This document shows positions 50,709 to 60,592 of a stretch of DNA of 64,000 nt, piece by piece. A program made the position numbers and the translations under genes. Origin of the DNA: Axinella damicornis. Lineage: Eukaryota > Porifera > Demospongiae > Axinellida > Axinellidae. The notes below the pieces were generated by a model, which had not been told where the DNA came from, ran no database searches, and saw only the letters and a list, made by a program, of their open reading frames with translations. The stretch is taken from the NCBI GenBank assembly GCA_963931865.1, contig OZ007507.1, positions 12,624,932 through 12,688,931 of the forward strand. The letters run 5' to 3'. Numbering within the stretch: position 1 is the first letter of the stretch; each line of letters opens with the position of its first letter.

Positions 50709-50849
50709 GTATCCCATAATGTAACTACATGTATATGCAGGACCATTGTTTACTGATAGGAGTCTTAGTTGCATTAATTTATTCATTGGGACTATAGAGA
50801 GTGTAGCCAGTGCTGACTTGTAATGACACTGTAGTAGTTCTTCTAGCAC

Positions 50850-51086
50850 GGCAAGAAGTGCAAGTACACAAGAGTGTACGATTTGCGCACTATCGTAGTG
50901 TCCAAGTGGTTCACAAGCCAGAAAATGCATGTCATGTCCAAGCTTGTGCACTGCTTGCACACTGGTGTGCACTAGCAGTGCACAAGCTTGGACATGCATG
51001 ATGTGCAATTTCTGACTTGTGAACCACTTGGACACTACAATAGTGCACAAGTTGGAAACTCTTGTACACTTGCACTTTTCTTGCTG
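50850..51086. repeat. Long hairpin (about 115-bp arms) downstream of the stop codon
   Basis: Arms read CGGCAAGAAGTGCAAGTACA... and ...AGTGTACAAG...AGTGCAAGTG in inverted orientation, with few mismatches and a loop near 50967 (CACTGGTGTGCACT). It starts 142 bp after the stop, so it may be within the 3' UTR. Confidence 0.8.
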
Positions 51087-51304
51087 TGTAGTATAAATAT
51101 TGTTTCCTTGTAATACTATAATCATTCAATTCACTTAATGGTAATGCAGCCAGTTCAATATTTCTGCCCTGTGTACAAGCTATACGTGATCAAACTAGGA
51201 CCATGTGCATGAAGGGACCGATCGCGACTTTTAAGTGAACCAGCAATCTAAGTATTATAGGCTTTAGCTTCTGTTTTACATGTACTGATATGAATTGTGG
51301 CTCA

Positions 51305-51715
51305 AAACTCATCTTGCAGAATGTTCAGGGGCCCAGGGCAAGAGCCACAATGCACATGGCACATGGGCTTGGGGGGGGGGGAGGGGGCAGGGCACAGCCC
51401 CCACATTTTGAGATTCATAGACTCCACCGAGGCCCTCAGACGGGTCCTCAAGAAAACATGCAGATTGATGTGTCAGCAGTCAGATCCAGTCAGGAGACCT
51501 TGCATGCTGGGTGAGAATCCAGCTGACATCCACCTTTGACCTCCATGCAATTCCTATAGGCTTTTTGGTGCATGAATATCAGAGGGGGCTCTCCATGTGT
51601 GCTGCCCCACCTATAGTCTGACCCCTGAGGAGTGAATGCTGTATATACGTGGGAGAGGAGCACCTACAAAAGTGGTGTGTGCTGAATGTGTTGTCTTGGG
51701 GGAAAGATCCATAGT
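51305..51715. repeat. Dispersed repeat, copy 2
   Basis: Homologous to the interior of the 2928-3532 element: shared AGACTCCACCGAGGCCCTCA-like start, AATCCAGCTGACATCCACCTT, CTCTCCATGTGTG, and GTGGTGTG...GTGTTGTCTTGG. No TTAA-bounded ends seen here. Short ORFs across it are not conserved. Confidence 0.65.
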
Positions 51716-51997
51716 TTATTTTTACATGTAGTAGGTAATACTATATACATGCAAGTCATCCTAAATTGAATTCATGCCTGGCCAAAGTCATTATATAGAA
51801 CAGCTGATAAGTCGATCAAAGAGAGTTTAATCGCTTGTGTAGAAGACCTTCATAAGACTGTTCACCACAAGGAGTGCTCGTATAGCATGGGCGTAGCTAG
51901 CAATGAGGCAGAGGATGCAGTTGCCTCCTCTGCCTTCAGTTGTCCTATGTATTTTGTATTCACCCTGTATTCATCACAACATGCATGTAACTCATTT

Positions 51998-52466
51998 GAC
52001 CTGTAATAACCTGCGTTAACATAAACCTCTATTAACCTCTGTTATGTTAACCTATGATAACCTCTGTTAACCTACATTAACCTATGTTAACCACTGTTAA
52101 CCTATGTTAACCTCTGTTAACCCATGTTAACCTACGTTAGCCTCTGTTAACCCCTGTTAACCCATGTTAACCTATGTTAACCTATGTTAACCTCTGTTAA
52201 CCCATGTTAACCTATGTTAACCTCTGTTAACCCATGTTAACCTCTGTTAACCTCTGTTAACCTCTGTTAACCCATGTTAACCTCTGTTAACCCATGTTAA
52301 CCTACGTTAACCTGTGTTAACCCCTGTTAACCCATGTTAACCTCTGTTAACCCATGTTAACCTATGTTAACCTCTGTAAACCCATGTTAACCTATGTTAA
52401 CCTATGTTAACCACTGTTAACCTATGTTAACCAAAGTTAACGTACATTAACCTCTGTTAGTTAACC
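51998..52466. repeat. 10-bp minisatellite (TTAACCTCTG / TTAACCCATG / TTAACCTATG)
   Basis: Roughly 45 head-to-tail units of TTAACC followed by TCTG, CATG or TATG, almost all in 10-bp register. Not a TTAGGG telomere. Confidence 0.93.
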
Positions 52467-52615
52467 CTATGCTTACACAGTCAAAAGTCACGAGCTGGTT
52501 AAGTCTAGTCATAGGCTTGTTTAAATGTCACTGACATAGAGTTAACCTTGTTAACCTTATTAACCAGGTTAACAGTCTAAATAACTTGCATTGTTCGTCC
52601 CATATCGAGCCACTA

Positions 52616-52980
52616 CAGAGGGGTAGGAAGGTAGTAAAAAGTGGGGGGGCAAAGAATCCCGGAGGTGAAGCATCCGTGCACGTTCCATAGGAATGTGCCC
52701 TGCTAGGGGGGTCTGGGGGCATGCTCCCACAGAAAAGTTTTCAAAATTTGGTGCTCTGAGAGCGATTCCGGGGCGATTTTGAGACCTAACAACTGTTGTT
52801 TTACAAACATCTAAATTTCAAACACTATCATTTGACCATGTGCTTTGTGAGTTTCCAAATTACTTTACTAAATAGATAATTTTTCTCCTGGAAAAGTGGG
52901 GGTGCAATGCACCCCCAGGGAAAAAAGTGGGGGTGCACTTGCACCCCTTGCCCCCATTGCTCCTACCCCTCCGCACTACT
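52616..52980. repeat. Probable transposon fragment, G-rich
   Basis: Contains GTGGGGGGGC, GGGGGTCTGGGGGCATGCTCCC and a GGGGGTGCA/TGCACCCCC inverted pair at 52900-52950. A related G-rich block lies at 53725-53960, with a 16-bp G run at 53831 and GGGGGCATCCTCCC. Class undetermined. Confidence 0.4.
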
Positions 52981-53244
52981 GGAATAATGACGCGCGTGTC
53001 CGGAGTCCTAGATCCTCGGCCTCGCACACGCCGCGTACGATGTGCGTTCCATCTGATGACACAGCTACAGAGACAGGAGCTCGGAGCTAGGCTGACCATG
53101 AGCCGGCGTATATACTCTTAACGCGGATAGTGCTGCAAGTCTGGGACAGTCAGGGCACCTGCATATTGCTGTAATAGCATTTCGAGAGCAACTGTTTTCG
53201 CGCACTGCGGAAGTAATGAATGGACTCATAAATAATTAATTAGC

Positions 53245-53280
53245 TTGAAAATTTCGCCGCGCGCTTCGCGCGCGCACAGA
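53245..53280. repeat. CGCGCGCTTCGCGCGCG hairpin
   Basis: Perfect GC-only stem with TTC loop (GCTTCGC at 53263-53269). Another example of this apex motif. Confidence 0.7.
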
Positions 53281-54948
53281 GAACTCCATGCCTCCTCGGT
53301 CTCCAAATCCTAGCTACGTCCCTGGTATAGTTGTGAAAATAATTATTGCATACGCTCAATCCAGTACGTCATGAACAATTTATGTAGCTAAGCGCTTAAG
53401 TTGTTTCATGCAATCATGCACCCTTCATGCTATAGTTTGCAGCTCCTTCATGCTAGTTTGCAGCTCCTCTGACCTCTTATATACCTAGGTCGTGGGTTTG
53501 AATCAATATCTCAGCTATCACAAATATAACCATGCAAAGCTACTCCTAGGACACAGCAACAGCTGTGGCTTTACAAGATTACCACCTCCACTAGCTGCCA
53601 AGGGTGATTCAATGCCTGCAAATACTCTCTCATGAATAATTGTGAAGAACTATACACCTAAGCAAAAACTAAATATAACTAAAGAAACTAAGACTTAACA
53701 TGCATAGGCGGAGGAACACATTTCGAGTTAGGGGGGCGTGTAATGTACTAGTGTAACATTACTATTATAGTGCAGAGTTACATGATGGTCATGTACAATG
53801 TCAGTGTTTCATACAGGATTTTGAGGTGGCGGGGGGGGGGGGGGGGCGATAAGTTGCAGATGATAGTAAAAAAGATTGTTGCAGGGACAAAGGCATTGCC
53901 AAAGTAGGAGCGTTTGGGGGCATCCTCCCTTAAAAATTTTTTTTTCCCTACAAATGCTTCCCAATGGTGCATTCTGGGTTGAGTTCAATGGAAAGTTACA
54001 GATTAGCAATGATAATAATGGAACAATACGTACGTGCACGATTACTTACTTGTACTAGACACATGCTTTGAAGGTTGTGTGTGTCTGGCCTAGTGAGACT
54101 AACAGTCACATACTGTAAGAATCAGAATCACTAACTAATAGCTCTTTCCGCAGTACCAGATCCTAAGCCTGGCTTTGGTGCACACAGCAGCCTCCATCCC
54201 ATGTAAACTGCTGAGTGTTGCCCGTTAGTGAACCAGAGCTAGGTACAGGAGTCCGTGTACTTACGCTCCGTGTACTTGAGCTATAGTTGTGTGTAGCTGA
54301 CATACAGTCCTATTACTTAGCTAAGTGTGTACACAAGTACTTGCAACACTTTCAGCTCGCTACAAACTCCGTTCTCGTGTCCATGGCACAAAATAGTTAA
54401 AAGTTACCTGTCCAATTATTGATCGCATGACTCAACGTGCACGAGGCGCCATCTGTCTGCGAAGCAGTTGCCCATTGAGCTGAAACTTCTAGTGTGTGTA
54501 ATAGACAGACAGAGATTACCAGAAAACTGGTTAGTAGTCTGCACTTAATTCTAGTCTGTGTAGTGTGTGTGTGTATACCCAACAATTGTAAGTGTATATT
54601 TGTAAGTGTGGGGTGCTATTGTAGCAACACTTGTGTTGTTTGGTGTACTCAAGACGGACAACGCGACTACCTCTTTATCTCTAAGAGGGGAGGGAGGGGA
54701 GGGGAGCAGGTGTAGCAAGCGAACCTGCTTGTACATACATGTATTGTAGTAGTAGTTGTTGGTACGGCAGGGAGAAGTCAGTGCATGGCCTTCCAGTACT
54801 ACCTTCTTGAGTTTCTCATTAGTGAGTGTCAGCTTTCGACTTATGTTATCTCAGAATGGCTCGATAAGCCAAGGGGTTCCTCGGGAGTCATCATGTTTTC
54901 AGTTTACAACCTACACTGATAGTGAGGATTGCTATCACAATTAACATG

Positions 54949-55045
54949 CCCCCCCCCCCCCCCCCCCCCCCCTTACACACACACACGCACACACACGCAC
55001 ATACACACACATGCACACACATGACACACAACACATATGCACACA

Positions 55046-55090
<45 letters not shown>
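54949..55090. repeat. C tract followed by (CA)n microsatellite
   Basis: 24 C residues (54949-54972) and then about 115 bp of CA repeats with occasional interruptions. Confidence 0.95.
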
Positions 55091-56724
55091 CAATGTCTAA
55101 CTCTGACAGGGTTGCAACCAGGAGGATAACCAAAACTTATACATGTATCCACACACCAATTGCCTTCACGACCACTGGGAGCTTCCTCTCTCCATCGCCG
55201 GATATCGTCCTTGGCTGTCATACGAATTGCCAACAGACTTGACTTCTCCTCATCACTGTTGGAGTGAGCCATCAATAATACACGGAACATATAAACTAAA
55301 GGGTGAGTTTCATTTGTCTGAACTTGTTCCTTGCAGCTAGACTTCTCCACCATACGTACTGTGCACACGTACAGTGACACAGGAATTCAATGTGCCCAAT
55401 ATCTCATGTAGTCAGAATTAATGCCACCCTAACCATGCAGGTATAACGGGTTTGTGCGACCTACAATCTTGTAGGAGATGTCAATCAATTTTTCTCCAAT
55501 TATTGCACATGTACACTGTAAAAAGGAAAAGGGTTGTTTTACTATGTGTCTGCTGGAGGACCTATAGTGGTCAAGCAGTGTAAATGATCTGCTTGAATGC
55601 ACATTGTTTGGAAGAGCAGCTGCATACACTTCTATAAGAAACTTGACCTAGGATATCTTAACAGGCCTAGTTACTAGGTTTTCCCACTAAACATCTGTGA
55701 GGGACTGCTGCCATCAAGGGCATGAAAACATGTTTTTGCAGTGAGCGCATGCATACAAATGGGTAAACAATTAAGCAAGGTCACATATCTATAATAATTA
55801 TGAAGTGAAGCTATGCAACATTTGTGGCTGTGACAGTGGGTACATTCTTTGACCACCACAGTGGAGGAGGCACTGAGATGCAACTATGGTGACCAGAGCC
55901 TGCATACTGATAAGCCATTTGAAAGCACTGTCCCATTAGACAGACCACAGGCTCTGACTAAACATGACATGTACTATTTTCATACACAGCCAGGATGCCA
56001 GGTTTCTCAGCTATAAATCACCCTTAAGGAACTTGAACAGCGATTGACCACACAAGTGCATATGTATGTTGAGACTGTGTACCCTGAGTTCACAGTGTCT
56101 CGCTGTACGTTGCACAGTCGTTGGCTGTGGGATGACCAAAGTGAACACAGTGGCAAAACTGGGCTATAATTGTCTAATACCCCGTTTACACTACCCACCA
56201 ATAGTGTAAACCGTGCCACGCTGAACTACTCCAAGCCGTGCTGAAACTGTGCTAGCGTGCGTTTACACTATGTACAAGAAAAGTGTGCTGGATGTGCGCT
56301 TGCTCGTACTCACGAGCACTACTCGTGGGCCACCCTACTCAAAGTGCCTGGTGACATCCCTACCTGTCTAATAGTCTCAACTTCGTACACTGTAGTAACA
56401 GAATATTTATCACTGAACAATAATTGTTAAGATAAAGTGCACCATACAAATTACTGTATTAATAAAGATGGGTTATAAACATAAGGCTGATATTGTTTTG
56501 CGCATATTGCACCCCTAGAAACAAATACCAACGATCCTAACATTTTAGCATAAGAATGTGTGTTTGGGCATAAAAATAATAATTATATGGCTTGACATAC
56601 ATAATACTGACTAACTCTGTAACTATGTGTTTAGGCATAAAAACAATAGCTATATTGACAAAATCGGCAACTATGGAAACAAGTATAGCATCATGTTCCG
56701 TTGCACAAGTCTATTGCTTACAAA

Positions 56725-58485
56725 TTAAAGAGGGAGAGGGTTTGTCGAAATAAACGAAATCTGAGACTCCTGTGGCTTCTTTCCTTGAATGGTAATGTAA
56801 GCCACACATCCAAGTTGTACCACTGTACCAAGCATTACCATGATTTTTGGAATATCAGCTTTAGGGTTGGCAGGAATGTTAATAGTAAACATTTGAGGGT
56901 CATACGTGAACCGAGACACCACTGCACTCTTGTGAGTTTTCTCGTTGGTGATTGAAATTTCAAATGTAGGCTGATTGAAGTAGAGGTTGAGTGAGAATGG
57001 TGAGCCTTTTGATGGTGGTTTTAGAATGTAAGAGTAGTTTCCAGCATACGTTGAGATGTCAGGTGCGGTGAGTGAGTTAGTACCACTAACACGCACAATT
57101 TTTCCATCACTGGTCTGAATTTGACCTTCACATTGGCTAGCAGTAGGCTGATCTTTGCTGAGTGGCTGTGTAGAAAATTTCAGCTCAGTTTGTCCAAATT
57201 TAATAGTATTTGTTGATTGATCGAAGTTTTGCGTAGCCTCATTGCTGATTTGTTGAACGCTGGAACCATTGAGTTGGTAGGTAACTTGCACTGTGTATAG
57301 TGGAACCCCTTTCTGAGGACTTTTTAGTGGGTAATAGGTCACTCGCCTGTCAATACATAGCCAGTTGATGGCATCATCACTCAGATCACTTCCAGTCAGG
57401 GAATAGAAGCCATTGAAGGGGTGCATTGCATGTGCAATTTCTGGACTTACAGAGACACCAGTTGGCGGTAGCAATTTCGTTGCTGCTTCAGCTTTCTTAG
57501 CTTTCTTCTTAGCTCCCTCAGCACTGTGCATCAGCATTCTCGACCAAAGAGCACTGTTTTGCAACTTGTCATCTTCACTGTTATCATGGCCATCTGGCTT
57601 TTCATTGATCCCAATAAATCCAGTTGTTGGGCTGTTGTCGGTATTCTTGCCCATCACGTAAGCAACCAAGCCAACATTGGAGTAGGTTCCAAGCATCGTA
57701 GTGAACCCCCGTAAGCCGCTTTCTGGTTCATCAGGAACAGTCAAAAGGTACATTTGTGCATTGTAGCTTATGCTTGAAGCTGTAATTTCTTTTTGGTTGC
57801 CTGACAGCTGTTTGACGGTGCATTGAAATCCATCATTGGTTTTCGTGATGTTGAAAGTGCATGGTGGTGCACCACCAATGACATGTTCGTAATTTCCAAC
57901 AAACACATCCAAGCCAGCTGGTGCAAGTTGGTTTCCACCAGACAATACCATATCAGCAAACGTTCCGAGGGCTCTGGTCACAAAAGAGCTGCGTGCATTC
58001 AATGCCAAATCCGTAAAAATGGCACTTCCGTGAAAAATGAAATCCGAGGACCAACTCACTTCGTGAGTAGCAGGATCAAAACCGCCTTGACCAATAATCT
58101 GCTTGGTGATGTCCTCAATGGAAGAAAGCAGAAAGGTGGCGCCGGCCTTGAAGGAAATGCAAATCTTATGGACAGGGTTAGGTGAGTACTCCACGGAACG
58201 ATCAATCATCATAAATCCTCGGACAAACACAGGGCCAGGCATTATAGGACCAGGGTTGGGAGAAATAGGTAGCTGAGGACCACTGCTCATTAGGATCAAG
58301 TTGTAAAAGCCATTGAAGGGACGAAGCTCTGCTGCAAGTTGGGGATCAATTGGCACAGGTTGAAATGGCCCAGAGACTTTCTGTGGTCCTTTCTCCTTGT
58401 CTTCTTTGGTATGACTTACAATGTCAAAACCAGTGATTTGGCACCAGAAGCCCACTATTTCGCCCTTTTCCACGTTTGTAGCCAT
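56725..58485 (-). CDS. Single-exon 586-residue protein with two copies of an unknown domain
   Basis: Open from ATG 58485-58483 (an in-frame TAA lies immediately before it, so this is the earliest possible Met) to TAA 56727-56725. I do not recognise the family. Seen: two diverged copies of a domain of about 230 residues, at about 50-280 and 348-570. Shared landmarks are PFNGFY (56-61, 356-361), [VA]GNY (197-199 and 482-484), Y-[ND]-[AP]-Q-M (241, 528) and [TV]MLGT-x-x-x-x-G-x-VAY[VI] (263-277, 550-564). Between them is a Lys/Ala-rich linker (AKKKAKKAEAA near 325-335). No signal peptide or membrane helix; composition suggests beta-rich, intracellular. Intronless, unlike the neighbouring gene, so a retrocopy or a transferred gene is possible but unproven. 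No clear polyadenylation signal seen. The region 70-330 bp upstream of the ATG is a repeat copy. Confidence 0.82.
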   Translation of the reverse strand: MATNVEKGEIVGFWCQITGFDIVSHTKEDKEKGPQKVSGPFQPVPIDPQLAAELRPFNGFYNLILMSSGPQLPISPNPGPIMPGPVFVRGFMMIDRSVEYSPNPVHKICISFKAGATFLLSSIEDITKQIIGQGGFDPATHEVSWSSDFIFHGSAIFTDLALNARSSFVTRALGTFADMVLSGGNQLAPAGLDVFVGNYEHVIGGAPPCTFNITKTNDGFQCTVKQLSGNQKEITASSISYNAQMYLLTVPDEPESGLRGFTTMLGTYSNVGLVAYVMGKNTDNSPTTGFIGINEKPDGHDNSEDDKLQNSALWSRMLMHSAEGAKKKAKKAEAATKLLPPTGVSVSPEIAHAMHPFNGFYSLTGSDLSDDAINWLCIDRRVTYYPLKSPQKGVPLYTVQVTYQLNGSSVQQISNEATQNFDQSTNTIKFGQTELKFSTQPLSKDQPTASQCEGQIQTSDGKIVRVSGTNSLTAPDISTYAGNYSYILKPPSKGSPFSLNLYFNQPTFEISITNEKTHKSAVVSRFTYDPQMFTINIPANPKADIPKIMVMLGTVVQLGCVAYITIQGKKPQESQISFISTNPLPL

Positions 58486-58554
58486 TTAAGTGTTGCCTCT
58501 TTGCTCACTTTCTTTGCTGCAGCTATCAATATAGCTATTAAGATTTTAAGTAGA

Positions 58555-58820
58555 ATGTTCGAGAATAGTGGATGGCTGGAATCTTCTAGAACAGCTGGCG
58601 GGGAGCAGCAGTCGAAGCGGGGAACTGTAGTTGAATCGGACGCAATCGGGCCGGGGAGCAGCAGTTGAAGCGGACGCAATCGGGGAGCAGCTGCCGAAGC
58701 GGACGCAATCGGGGAGCTGCAGCAGAAGCGAGGAGCAGTTGAAACGGATGCAAGCTGTCCGGCGCCGGATTACTCACTAGGCGAACGAGGGAAGTAGCTG
58801 AGCAAGCGAAGCTACTTGTA
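58555..58820. mobile_element. Minisatellite-bearing element, copy 2 (partial), upstream of the - gene
   Basis: Has GAATGTTCGAGAA, several GGGGAGCAGC-type units, GCTGTCCGGCGCCGGATTA and the terminal AAGTAGCTGAGC...GCTACTTGTA. It is shorter than the other copies and lacks the CACTTCCGTCACTC end. It begins 70 bp upstream of the ATG at 58485. Confidence 0.65.
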
Positions 58821-58904
58821 TATATACAACCTCAGCTCAGAACTGTAAGCCTGTTGTGAATATGTAGCTTTTATAGAATACCAGTGTGCATGCACCACAT
58901 TGCT

Positions 58905-58960
58905 ATTATAAGAATTTTCCATATTAGGCTATAATTATTTAGTTTTTGCATAACTATTTG
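58905..58960. repeat. TATAAGAATTTTCCATATTAGG repeat, copy 1
   Basis: Shares CCAGTGTGCATGC, then GCTATTATAAGAATTTTCC and ATTATTTAGTTTTTGC with 61825-61925 and 62448-62507. Repeat of unknown class. Confidence 0.55.
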
Positions 58961-59035
58961 TACTACAGTGATGACGCACTTGAAAGGTGCTGACCACAGT
59001 GTATAGCGTAACCTGCTTCGGAATCCTTGCAACAC

Positions 59036-59673
59036 GGACGTGACTAAAACACGGAACGGACTGGAAAACGGACCAGAAAACGGACTGGGTTTCCATGCGC
59101 TAGACATGGCGTCTACTCCATCGCACAGTAAAACTACATTTTAGCTTAGTACAGCCAGTCTGCAGCCCAGCGGACGACCACCAGTGCCTCTGCGCAGCCA
59201 TGAATGAACGGTGACCAGCGCCTCGCAGCTCAAGTCCTCAGGTCGACATCACTGGTCGATCAGTAAGCTTCCTGAGCTACAATTTCACCACGATCTACCT
59301 AGTCTTGCGTGCCAACCTGCCTGTCACGAATCTATGAACTACTTCAGTGCATAGGAGCACTGCACCAACGTTACTTAAGCGCTCACGTAGGCGATCTACA
59401 GGAGAGCAGTCAAGTCTGGCGGCGAAGCCAGACCCGGGAGGCTGGCGCTCGGGCGGCTCGGCGATGTTCAGAGCGATACCACGGGTAATCCCGTGGCCAC
59501 TGTGACTGCGGACTTGGGTGCTGGTGACTGTCTGCTGGACTTCGGACCTGTGCTACTAAACTTTGGTTCACTGCACGATCAAATATACGGTGTCTAGGGC
59601 GCCCGGGCTTGAAAAAAACTCGGTCCCGTTTTCTGGTCCGTTTTCTGGTCCGTTCCGTGTTTTAGTCACGTCC
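59036..59673. mobile_element. 638-bp element with terminal inverted repeats and 9-bp target duplication (MULE-like)
   Basis: Termini GGACGTGACTAAAACACGGAAC and its complement GTTCCGTGTTTTAGTCACGTCC; the inverted ends extend to about 45 bp. The 9 bp TTGCAACAC occurs directly outside both ends (59027-59035 and 59674-59682). 9-bp duplications are typical of Mutator-like and some other superfamilies. No transposase ORF. Confidence 0.75.
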
Positions 59674-59844
59674 TTGCAACACTACACTAAAATGCTCAAA
59701 GCGAATTGCGTAGACCATTCCATATATATGGAGCGCATGCTGTATACCTAATTAAGCGCTATTTCATAGTTTTTTTGTCACCAAAAACAAAGCCGTGTGA
59801 TCCGACCTGGACTTGGAAGACCGTGTTGAAATAGGCACAAACAG

Positions 59845-60304
59845 TCTGTGAGTGACGGAAGTGGGATGTTCGTGGGGCGGGACTAGACATAGTGACGCGC
59901 GACCTTCGTACTTTAATTTATTTACTGAACCTCGAACTCCGCGAAGAATGTTCGAGAACATTGGGCCGGGGCATGGGCTGGAATCCAGTATGCAATCGGG
60001 GAGCAGCAGTCGAAGAGGACGCAATCGGGCGAGCAGCAGTTGAAGCGGACGCAATCGGGGAGCAGCAGTTGAAGCGGACGCAATCGGGGAGTAGCAGTCG
60101 AAGCGGACGCGATCGGGAGCAGCAGCTGGAGGCGGAGGCAAACGGGGAGCAGCAGTGGAAGCGGATGCCGCAATCGGGCCCGGGAGCAGCAGGACGCAAT
60201 CGGGGAGAAGCAGCTCTTCAGAGAGCTGTCCGGCGCCGGATTACGCTCGGTAGGCGAACAAGGGGGAAGTAGCTGAGCGAGCGAAGCGAGCTCAGCTACT
60301 TGTA
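59845..60304. mobile_element. Minisatellite-bearing element, copy 3 (opposite orientation to copy 1)
   Basis: Starts GAGTGACGGAAGTGGGATG, then GACGCGCGACCTTCGTAC, CCTCGAACTCCGCGAAGAA, about eight CGCAATCGGGGAGCAGCAGT-type units, GAGCTGTCCGGCGCCGGATTA, and a terminal hairpin with GCGAAGC apex (60281-60287) ending CAGCTACTTGTA. Overlapping Arg/Gln or Ala/Leu-rich ORFs are products of the repeat. Confidence 0.65.
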
Positions 60305-60331
60305 ACGAATACTAATACTATCTAAGATAGT

Positions 60332-60592
60332 ACTAGAAACAAAAAATTTTCTTACAAAAATTACAAATGATTTAGTGATGGCCACCCCGATCGACTCCCG
60401 AAAAAGCAGACAAACAAGGAATGCCATTAACCAGGCTCAGTCCCATCCCATTGAAAAACGTAGAATTTAGGGATGGGATGGGACTGAGGCTGGTTAATGG
60501 CATTCCTTGTTTGTCTGCTTTTTCGGGAGTCGATCGGGGTGGCCATCACTAAATCATTTGTAATTTTTGTAAGAAAATTTTTTGTTTCTAGT
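60332..60592. repeat. 119-bp nearly perfect inverted repeat
   Basis: Arms 60332-60450 and 60474-60592 match with a single mismatch seen; spacer 23 bp. A small palindrome ACTATCTAAGATAGTA lies just left of it and recurs at about 61910. Confidence 0.88.

Larger units (their letters stand above)
50709..56724. other. Intergenic region between two 3' ends
   Basis: Lies between the + gene's stop and the - gene's stop (convergent). It contains a hairpin, a dispersed repeat, a minisatellite, G-rich repeat fragments and CA/C microsatellites (listed separately). From 55100 to 56724 I see only unique-looking sequence with a short TGTTTACACT-type inverted pair at 56178-56275. No supported gene. Confidence 0.7.

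Noticed and set aside
41..50708. VLGR1/ADGRV1, FRAS/FREM or NCX-type gene as the identity of the Calx-beta array
   Set aside because: The C-terminus has no seven-helix region, GAIN domain or transporter segments, and no CSPG repeats are seen; it ends in small Cys-containing modules.
50541..51125. 194-codon ORF on the minus strand
   Set aside because: It reads through the palindrome downstream of the stop codon and the antisense of exon 63; no domain or repeat-independent composition.
51998..52466. Interstitial telomere
   Set aside because: The unit is TTAACC plus four bases in 10-bp period, not TTAGGG/CCCTAA.
53470..53530. tRNA-like B box (GTGGGTTTGAATC)
   Set aside because: No matching A box at the right spacing.
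54922..55380. His/Thr and Cys/Val-rich ORFs
   Set aside because: Translations of the C tract and CA microsatellite.
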